DNA of 5,300 nt, taken from Methanobacteriota archaeon. Its GTDB lineage: Archaea; Thermoplasmatota; Thermoplasmata; RBG-16-68-12; EA-27. The stretch covers positions 1 to 5,300 of the forward strand of contig JACQPO010000035.1 in NCBI GenBank assembly GCA_016207545.1, in the 5' to 3' direction. The position numbers and the translations under genes were made by a program. Below, in pieces: positions 1-4,035 of this stretch. Every line of letters begins with the position of its first letter. Position 1 is the first letter of the stretch. The notes beneath the pieces are model-generated. The model was not told where the DNA came from. It ran no database searches and saw nothing but the letters and a program-made list of their open reading frames with translations.

Positions 1-250
1 TCCCAATCTCCGCGAGCAGCGTTTCCTCCGGCGTGTCCTCCGACAGTTCGAGGATCTCCGAGTGAATCCCGATCTCCTCGCACGCCTTCGCCTTCGACCG
101 CACGTAGACTTGCGACGCGGGGTTCTCGCCGACGACGACCGCGATGAGCCCCGGAGTCGCGCCCCGTTCGACCAACGCTGCGATCTGAGGTTTCAACTCC
201 GCTTTGATCTGTTCCGCAATCGCCTTGCCGTCGATCACCGTGGCCGGCAC
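1..250 (-). CDS. folD: FolD, methylenetetrahydrofolate dehydrogenase/cyclohydrolase, N-terminal part (cut by window edge)
   Basis: Bifunctional cytosolic enzyme that oxidises 5,10-methylene-tetrahydrofolate with NAD(P)+ to the methenyl form and hydrolyses that to 10-formyl-tetrahydrofolate, the donor used by PurH at the other end of this window. Seen: reading leftward from a GTG at 250, 83 codons are open to the edge. They begin MPATVIDGKAIAEQIK, the usual FolD opening. TPGLIAVVVGENPASQVYV follows at residues 32-50, then the family's S-x-x-Y-x-x-x-K signature as S46, Y49 and K53 (Ser49/Tyr52/Lys56 in E. coli, the Lys being catalytic), and KACEEIGIHSE at about 55-65. The C-terminal Rossmann domain lies outside the window. 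I chose the GTG at 250 because it gives the family's normal N-terminus and no other start lies close by in frame. A box-A-like CCTTTTA lies about 38 bases upstream, implying a short leader. Identity is near certain; the exact start is less so. Confidence 0.95.
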   Translation of the reverse strand, partial: MPATVIDGKAIAEQIKAELKPQIAALVERGATPGLIAVVVGENPASQVYVRSKAKACEEIGIHSEILELSEDTPEETLLAEIG

Positions 251-280
251 GTCGGGGACCCCGCGTCCCGAACCTCGGCA

Positions 281-297
281 CCCCCTAAAAGGTTTGG
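281..297 (-). promoter_or_regulatory. Putative folD promoter (box A with CCAAACC flank)
   Basis: Read on the minus strand, this is CCAAACCTTTTAGGGGG. The T-rich TTTTA core is centred about 38 bases before the GTG at 250, so transcription would start about 10-12 bases before the start codon if the usual 26-27 base spacing holds. The CCAAACC part occupies the place of a BRE. The 9-mer CCAAACCTT recurs at the purH promoter (3992-4000). The promoter call is inferred from position and composition. Confidence 0.5.
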
Positions 298-338
298 ACG
301 GGCCGAGGGTGCCGATGTCGCGAGAAAAATGAGAAAAA

Positions 339-392
339 GGGTGTTGATGGGTGGGGTTTCAAGGAGGGGGGAGGGTTGCCCATCAAACACCC
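339..392. repeat. Imperfect inverted repeat enclosing a G-rich loop
   Basis: GGGTGTTGATGGG at 339-351 is the reverse complement of CCCATCAAACACCC at 379-392 except for one extra base in the second arm. This gives a 13-pair stem with a single bulge and a 27-base loop. The loop carries GGGG (353-356), six Gs (366-371) and GGG (373-375). On the plus strand, G-runs at 349-351, 353-356, 366-371 and 373-375 could also form a G-quadruplex, which would compete with the stem. No T-run follows, so a terminator is not indicated. Role unknown; regulation of one of the divergent genes is the simplest guess. Confidence 0.6.
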
Positions 393-412
393 CATGATGA
401 CCAAGAGGGGTC

Positions 413-421
413 GCTATTTAA
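413..421 (+). promoter_or_regulatory. Possible box A for the geranylgeranyl reductase gene
   Basis: GCTATTTAA fits an archaeal TATA element in otherwise GC-rich DNA. It lies 80-105 bases before the candidate starts at 498 and 522, which would give a leader of about 55-78 bases. A second candidate, CGATAATACG at 437-446, would give a shorter leader. I cannot decide between them from sequence alone. Confidence 0.35.
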
Positions 422-521
422 CCCTTTTCTCAAATTCGATAATACGTCGGGCCTCCTTCGGAACCGCGGGCTGGACGCGCCGCGACACAACGGTTAAGTG
501 GCTCCGCCAGGCTGGGGGCCC

Positions 522-1682
522 GTGCGTCCGTACGACACCGTCATCGTCGGCGCGGGTCCCGCGGGCGGCCGTGCTGGCATGGAACTCGCGAAGGCCGGCT
601 TCTCCGTCCTGTTCCTCGAGAAGCGGGATGTCGTTGGCGTCCCCGTGCAGTGCGGGGAGGGGCTCAGCGAATTCGGGCTGCGGACGGCCCAGCTGCCCGA
701 GCATGCCAGTTGGATCCGGGAACGCGTGCGCGGCGTGCGGTGCGTCCTTCCCGACGGGACGGACTTCACGGTTTCCATCCCCGGGTACTGCATCGACCGG
801 GCGAAATTCGACCAGTGGGTCGTGCAGCAAGCGGTCGACGCGGGCGCGAAGCTGTGGGTTCGTACGAAGGCGGCGGCCGTGCGGCGAGACGACGGCGGCT
901 GGGTCATCGAGACGGACCGCACGGACCCGATCCGCGCGCGCACGGTGATTGGCGCGGACGGACCCGCCTCGAACGTCGCGCGATGGGCCGGCCTCCTCGG
1001 CCAGCGGTTCTACGTGAAGGCGGTCGAGTACCGGTTCGCGGAGCGGGATTGGTCCTACCCGTGCGACGGGTGGCTCATCTTCTACTTCGGGCGGAAGTAC
1101 CGCGGCGGTTACGGCTGGGTGTTCCCGAAGGCCTCGTTCTACGACGTCGGCGTGCTTTCCTCCCAAAACGTCAAAGAGCTCATGGACGGCCTGTGCGCGG
1201 AGCTCAAGGTGCCGCTCGACCGGATTCACAAGAAGACGGGCGGCGACATCCCGATCAAGTACGTGCTGTCGAGCCTCGCGGCCCCCGGACTCGCGATCGT
1301 TGGCGACGCCGCGGGCGTCACGAATCCCGTGTTTGGCGGCGGGATTCACCCCGCGCTGTACAGCGGGAAAATCGCGGGGCAGGTTGCCGTGCGCGCGCTC
1401 GAGCAAGAGGACATGGGCCACTTCCGCGAGTACCATCGACACATGAAAGCGTCGCCGTACTTCGACCCGATTCTGTGGAAGACGGCGGATCTGTTCGCGT
1501 CGTGGGACGACGCACACTTCAACTTCGCCGGAAAGGTGTTGGATCACCGGGATACGCGGGATACGTCCACGATCCGCGCGTTCGGGCGAATCCTCTTGCG
1601 CCAGCCGCGCTACCTCGCAGAGACACGGGAACTGCTCACGATCAAGCGAGGGCTGTCCCTGACGCAGACGTATGGCTGGTGA
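522..1682 (+). CDS. Geranylgeranyl reductase family FAD-dependent oxidoreductase (archaeal lipid saturation)
   Basis: Flavoprotein of the geranylgeranyl reductase family. In archaea these enzymes reduce the double bonds of geranylgeranyl chains in membrane ether lipids at the membrane surface; related ones act on free isoprenoid diphosphates or menaquinone side chains. Numbered from the GTG at 522 (386 aa, close to the roughly 400 aa of Thermoplasma homologues), the FAD-binding GAGPAG is at residues 10-15 and the ribose-binding Glu is E33. The archaeal PVQCGEG motif is at 41-47, with C44 where the Sulfolobus enzyme has its key cysteine. YGWVFP is at 197-202, and the second FAD motif GDAAGVTNPVFGGG is at 261-274. 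The open frame extends back to a GTG at 498, right after a TAA, but that start adds MAPPGWGP, which homologues lack. MRPYDTVIVG is the usual family opening, and a G-run precedes 522. Substrate is inferred from family and archaeal context. The gene stands alone, with convergent and divergent neighbours. Confidence 0.9.
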   Translation: MRPYDTVIVGAGPAGGRAGMELAKAGFSVLFLEKRDVVGVPVQCGEGLSEFGLRTAQLPEHASWIRERVRGVRCVLPDGTDFTVSIPGYCIDRAKFDQWVVQQAVDAGAKLWVRTKAAAVRRDDGGWVIETDRTDPIRARTVIGADGPASNVARWAGLLGQRFYVKAVEYRFAERDWSYPCDGWLIFYFGRKYRGGYGWVFPKASFYDVGVLSSQNVKELMDGLCAELKVPLDRIHKKTGGDIPIKYVLSSLAAPGLAIVGDAAGVTNPVFGGGIHPALYSGKIAGQVAVRALEQEDMGHFREYHRHMKASPYFDPILWKTADLFASWDDAHFNFAGKVLDHRDTRDTSTIRAFGRILLRQPRYLAETRELLTIKRGLSLTQTYGW

Positions 1683-1720
1683 GCCGAGACCTTCGGACCT
1701 CGCCTCACGGGGCTGTCTCC

Positions 1721-2113
1721 TCATTCCGCCAGGAGGACCGCAAACCGGTGGCGGTGGCAGTCCGTGTCGAAGGACGCGGAGAATTCTCCCGTCGTTTCCG
1801 CGGGAACCGTGAATGACTTCGTCCCGACCAGCACCCGATCTTGGGTAAAGTCTAGTGTCGCGATCGCATCGTTCGGTCCGTTGTTGCGGAGCCAGATTGT
1901 GAACTCGACCTCGCAGAACTGCGGCGGCTGCACCATACGAAGGTCCGCCCGAGCGTCGACTAGGGTCACATCCGCTGCGGTCGCCGGAGGCTCCGGCGGG
2001 GATGAGGGTGAACTGGCGGCGATCACGATGAACGCGACGACTCCTCCGAGGGCAAGGGCGAGCGCCACCGGCCTTTTGCGGAAGTGAAACTCCGGAGAAC
2101 GGCTCCGGCGCAC
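1721..2113 (-). CDS. Small membrane-anchored protein with CARDB/DUF11-like beta domain
   Basis: A 130-residue protein not recognised as any named gene. Residues 1-14 are basic (MRRSRSPEFHFRKR), 15-33 form one hydrophobic helix, and 34-47 are a Ser/Pro/Ala-rich linker. Residues 48-130 look like a single all-beta domain: alternating hydrophobic strands with CEVEFTIWLRNNGPNDA at 67-83 resemble the core of CARDB or DUF11 immunoglobulin-like modules. The positive-inside rule predicts an uncleaved anchor with the domain outside the cell. C67 and C119 could form a disulfide there. The frame stays open far upstream, but only the GTG at 2113 combines a proper N-terminus with a good Shine-Dalgarno GGAGG at 2118-2122, four bases away. 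That leadered signal contrasts with the leaderless look of metF. The gene is convergent with the lipid reductase gene (38-base gap) and divergent from metF. The plus-strand frame across the same region gives no domain-like protein. Function unknown; adhesion or surface-complex assembly is a guess. Confidence 0.72.
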   Translation of the reverse strand: MRRSRSPEFHFRKRPVALALALGGVVAFIVIAASSPSSPPEPPATAADVTLVDARADLRMVQPPQFCEVEFTIWLRNNGPNDAIATLDFTQDRVLVGTKSFTVPAETTGEFSASFDTDCHRHRFAVLLAE

Positions 2114-2188
2114 GCCCCCTCCACACCGTTCCGCGACCTCAAACTCGCGTGAAACCCTTGAACCTCCGGCGATGCAACCGGGGGCCTC

Positions 2189-2209
2189 GGAAAGGGCCGC
2201 GGAAAGGGC
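2189..2209 (+). repeat. Tandem GGAAAGGGC direct repeat abutting the metF TATA box
   Basis: GGAAAGGGC occurs at 2189-2197 and again at 2201-2209, 12 bases apart start to start. The second copy touches the TATATA box. The proximal copy lies where the purine-rich BRE bound by TFB sits. The distal copy could be a duplicated BRE or half of an operator. The repeat is seen; the role is inferred. Confidence 0.5.
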
Positions 2210-2215
2210 TATATA
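2210..2215 (+). promoter_or_regulatory. metF TATA box, predicted leaderless start
   Basis: TATATA is centred about 27 bases before the ATG at 2240. That matches the archaeal TATA-to-start-site distance, so the transcript should begin at or within a base or two of the start codon. No Shine-Dalgarno precedes the ATG, which agrees with leaderless translation. This is the clearest promoter in the window. Confidence 0.75.
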
Positions 2216-2239
2216 CGGTCCACCCCCCTGGGACGCGCG

Positions 2240-3172
2240 ATGGCGGTCTCCCGACCGCTCCGGGTGGGGAGTCGGCTCGAGCGTGTCCTGGCCTCCGGCG
2301 GGTTCGCGGTCACTGCGGAGGTGACACCGAACGCCTCGGGATCGCCCGAGAAAATCCTCGCTCAGGTGCGGGCCATGAAAGGATGCGCCGACGCGCTCAA
2401 CGTCACGGACTGCACGCGCGCTCTCGTCCGCATCTCGAGCCTTGCGGCCTCGGCCCTCGTCCTGCAGGAGGACGAGGAGCCCGTCATGCAGGTCGTCACG
2501 CGGGACCGGAACCGCATCGCCCTTCAGGCGGACTTGCTCGGGGCCCATGCGCTCGGCGTGCGGAACGTGTTGTGCCTGAAGGGCGACGACCCCGCCGCGG
2601 GGAACGAGCCCGACGCGATGCCCGTGTTCGAATACACGACGGAGCAGTTCATTGCGCTCGCGAAGAAGCTGCGGGACGCGGGGACGCTCGCCGGCGGAGA
2701 CGTAGTGGAGGACCCGCCAAACCTCTTTGTGGGCGCCGCCGCGAGCCCGTTCGGCGGACCGCTCGAGGACGCGGTGGTGAACCTACGGGGCAAGGTCGAC
2801 GCGGGCGCCGACTTCATCCAGACCCAAGCGGTGTACGACCTCGACGTGTTCGAGGAATGGATGCGACTCGTGCGAAAGGAGTGGCTCCACGAGAAGGTGC
2901 ACATCCTCGCCGGGCTGATCCCGCTTAAGTCTCTGAAGGTGGCGCGGTTCCTCGACGACAAGGTGCCCGGAATCGTCGTGCCGCCGTACGTCATGGACCG
3001 CATGGCGAAGGCGTCTGACCAGAAGGCGGAAGGGATTCGAATCGCGCTCGAAACAATCGAGCGCCTGCGGGACATCGAGGGCGTGCGGGGGGTGCACGTG
3101 ATGGCCGTCGGGTGGGAGGATGTCGTGCCGACGGTCGTCCAGAAGGCAGGGCTGCACCCCCGGCCGGCATAA
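2240..3172 (+). CDS. metF: Methylenetetrahydrofolate reductase (MetF family)
   Basis: Cytosolic flavin-dependent TIM-barrel enzyme that reduces 5,10-methylene-tetrahydrofolate to 5-methyl-tetrahydrofolate, for methionine synthesis or the methyl branch of a Wood-Ljungdahl-type pathway. The 310 residues match the usual single-domain length of about 300. The catalytic Glu is E27 in FAVTAEVTPN (the FEFFPP position of E. coli MetF, Glu28). The flavin/folate-binding LKGDDP is at 113-118. IQTQAVYD at 193-200 carries Q196, equivalent to E. coli Gln183, and ILAGLIPLKSLKVARFL follows as in MetF. The ending, with AVGWEDVVPTVVQKAGL near 288-304, is the style seen in anaerobe and archaeal MetF proteins that often partner the small zinc protein MetV; no MetV gene lies in this window. 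The ATG at 2240 is fixed by the TATA box 27 bases upstream. The gene looks monocistronic and is convergent with the broken nucleotidyltransferase gene. A methanopterin substrate is possible but less likely beside FolD and PurH. Confidence 0.9.
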   Translation: MAVSRPLRVGSRLERVLASGGFAVTAEVTPNASGSPEKILAQVRAMKGCADALNVTDCTRALVRISSLAASALVLQEDEEPVMQVVTRDRNRIALQADLLGAHALGVRNVLCLKGDDPAAGNEPDAMPVFEYTTEQFIALAKKLRDAGTLAGGDVVEDPPNLFVGAAASPFGGPLEDAVVNLRGKVDAGADFIQTQAVYDLDVFEEWMRLVRKEWLHEKVHILAGLIPLKSLKVARFLDDKVPGIVVPPYVMDRMAKASDQKAEGIRIALETIERLRDIEGVRGVHVMAVGWEDVVPTVVQKAGLHPRPA

Positions 3173-3211
3173 CCGAGGGACCAGGTGCCTCTGCGGCATG
3201 ACTACTCGCCA

Positions 3212-3975
3212 CTACGGCGGGAAACGTCCGCGTTCTAGCGCGTCTTCGAGGGGTAGGTCGTCCCGCCACTCGCGACCCGCCGCTAAGAACAAGTCCCGAC
3301 ACTCACGGAACATCCGCTTCCGCGGGGCAGGAGCCCGTCGGGGGTGTCGTCCGCCGTCACTAGTCGGGGATAGTCATCCCAGTTCGGCGTCGACCGTGAG
3401 AACTCGCGCGGTTTCGTCAGGAGGTTCCGGGTGCCGTTGTAATATTGACCGTTCAGAAGGGCGAGGAAGCGGGCGGGGCCGTACAGCGCGAAGTTCGGCG
3501 CCATGAAGCGGACCATCTCATGTTCCCCCGACATCACGAAATTCCGCATCTTGCACAGGTCCTCGTACATGCCCAGGAGCGCACCCCGCGCGGCGACGAC
3601 GAGGCGATCTGGGTCCGGGTTCGCCCAGTGCACCACTAGGCGCGCGCGTGCAGCCCGTCCGGATCGTGCATGGGGACGGTGTGAAGCTAGCCGTCCGCTA
3701 CGATTGGCCAACTCGACGTGACGTGGTCTACCTCCCGCCACGCTTCTTCTTCGGAGACGAGGGGCAATCTCGACGACAACCCCCTCGTGCACGGTGCCAT
3801 AGCCCCGGACGTCCGGCTTCCCGCGCGTGATCGTGAGCATCTCGAGATCCGACCATTCCCGATCCTTCCCCTTGGCGGTGGAACCGTGTAGGGCGACCGC
3901 GAGCACGTTCGAATGGCGGCGCAGTACGAAGTCCGTGACCCTTTGCGCGAGCGCCAAGCGCGTTGCGTGGTCCAT
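3212..3975 (-). pseudogene. Broken ANT(4')/kanamycin nucleotidyltransferase-like gene (three frameshifts, one in-frame TAG)
   Basis: Remnant of a roughly 250-residue protein of the KNTase-like nucleotidyltransferase superfamily, enzymes that transfer a nucleoside monophosphate to small molecules such as aminoglycosides. Starting at the ATG at 3975, residues 30-45 hold HGS...SDLE. The D43-x-E45 metal-binding pair matches the SDIEM motif of staphylococcal ANT(4'). After VVVEIA the frame shifts by one at the G-run 3761-3764 (an extra base), continuing as LVSEEEAW...SSWPIVADG. A TAG at 3687-3689 interrupts this, and LHTVPMHDPDGL follows in the same frame. The frame returns at the CG-repeat 3641-3650, giving EDLCKMRN, whose Glu aligns with the catalytic Glu145 of ANT(4'). 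A third shift at the G-run 3340-3344 (a missing base) leads to CRDLFLAAGREWRDD and a stop at 3212-3214. Family assignment rests on remembered ANT(4') sequence. Flanking genes are intact, so true decay is likelier than general sequencing error. Original substrate unknown. Confidence 0.85.
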
Positions 3976-3991
3976 GCGTCCGGGAACGCGC

Positions 3992-4005
3992 CCAAACCTT
4001 AATTT
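3992..4005. promoter_or_regulatory. A/T box between the nucleotidyltransferase remnant and purH, possibly serving both directions
   Basis: CCAAACCTTAATTT is the only A/T-rich island in the 60 bases between the two divergent start codons. Its TTAATTT core is centred about 34 bases before the purH ATG (a leader of about 7-8 bases) and about 27 bases before the remnant's ATG at 3975 (leaderless). On the plus strand it shares CCAAACCTT with the folD promoter. Use as a TATA element is inferred. Confidence 0.5.
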
Positions 4006-4035
4006 GCCTCGGCCCATTCTCGTCCGGTAATAAGG

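Larger units (their letters stand above)
251..521. other. Divergent intergenic region between folD and the geranylgeranyl reductase gene
   Basis: About 270 bases with no credible gene on either strand. From the folD side it holds an odd palindrome CGGGGACCCCG (253-263) just before the folD start, the folD box A (281-297), and a purine-rich, increasingly G-rich tract on the plus strand (about 319-375). It also holds an imperfect inverted repeat (339-351 with 379-392) and A/T-rich stretches that suit a rightward promoter (413-421 and 437-446). The low-GC islands stand out from the GC-rich surroundings and are best read as regulatory DNA. Confidence 0.6.
2114..2239. other. Divergent intergenic region upstream of metF
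   Basis: 126 bases between the small membrane-protein gene and metF. The metF side has a clear TATA box preceded by a tandem 9-base repeat. The other side has a Shine-Dalgarno sequence for the minus-strand gene but no obvious box A. No RNA gene or small coding region is visible. Confidence 0.6.

Noticed and set aside
319..420. CRISPR or short coding gene in the folD upstream region
   Set aside because: No repeated units with spacers and no open frame with a start signal and protein-like composition.
1683..1720. Terminator between the lipid reductase and small membrane-protein genes
   Set aside because: Only a four-pair CGAG/CTCG stem and no T-rich tract on either strand.
1764..2087. 107-codon plus-strand frame antisense to the small membrane protein
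   Set aside because: Low-complexity Ser/Thr/Ala sequence with no domain; the minus strand has a Shine-Dalgarno, membrane helix and beta-domain pattern instead.
414..2126. Long 570-codon minus-strand open frame
   Set aside because: It runs antisense to the lipid reductase gene, is Arg/Pro/His-rich with no recognisable domain, and is a typical shadow frame in GC-rich DNA.
2149..2928. 259-codon plus-strand frame overlapping metF
   Set aside because: Shifted shadow of metF: Arg/Gly-rich and with no domain pattern, while the metF frame has all family motifs.
3120..3506. 128-codon plus-strand frame after metF
   Set aside because: Arg/Ser-rich, overlaps the metF end and the nucleotidyltransferase remnant, and resembles nothing known.
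3687..3689. TAG as a pyrrolysine codon
   Set aside because: It lies between two frameshifts in an already broken gene, and the family has no pyrrolysine members that I know of.
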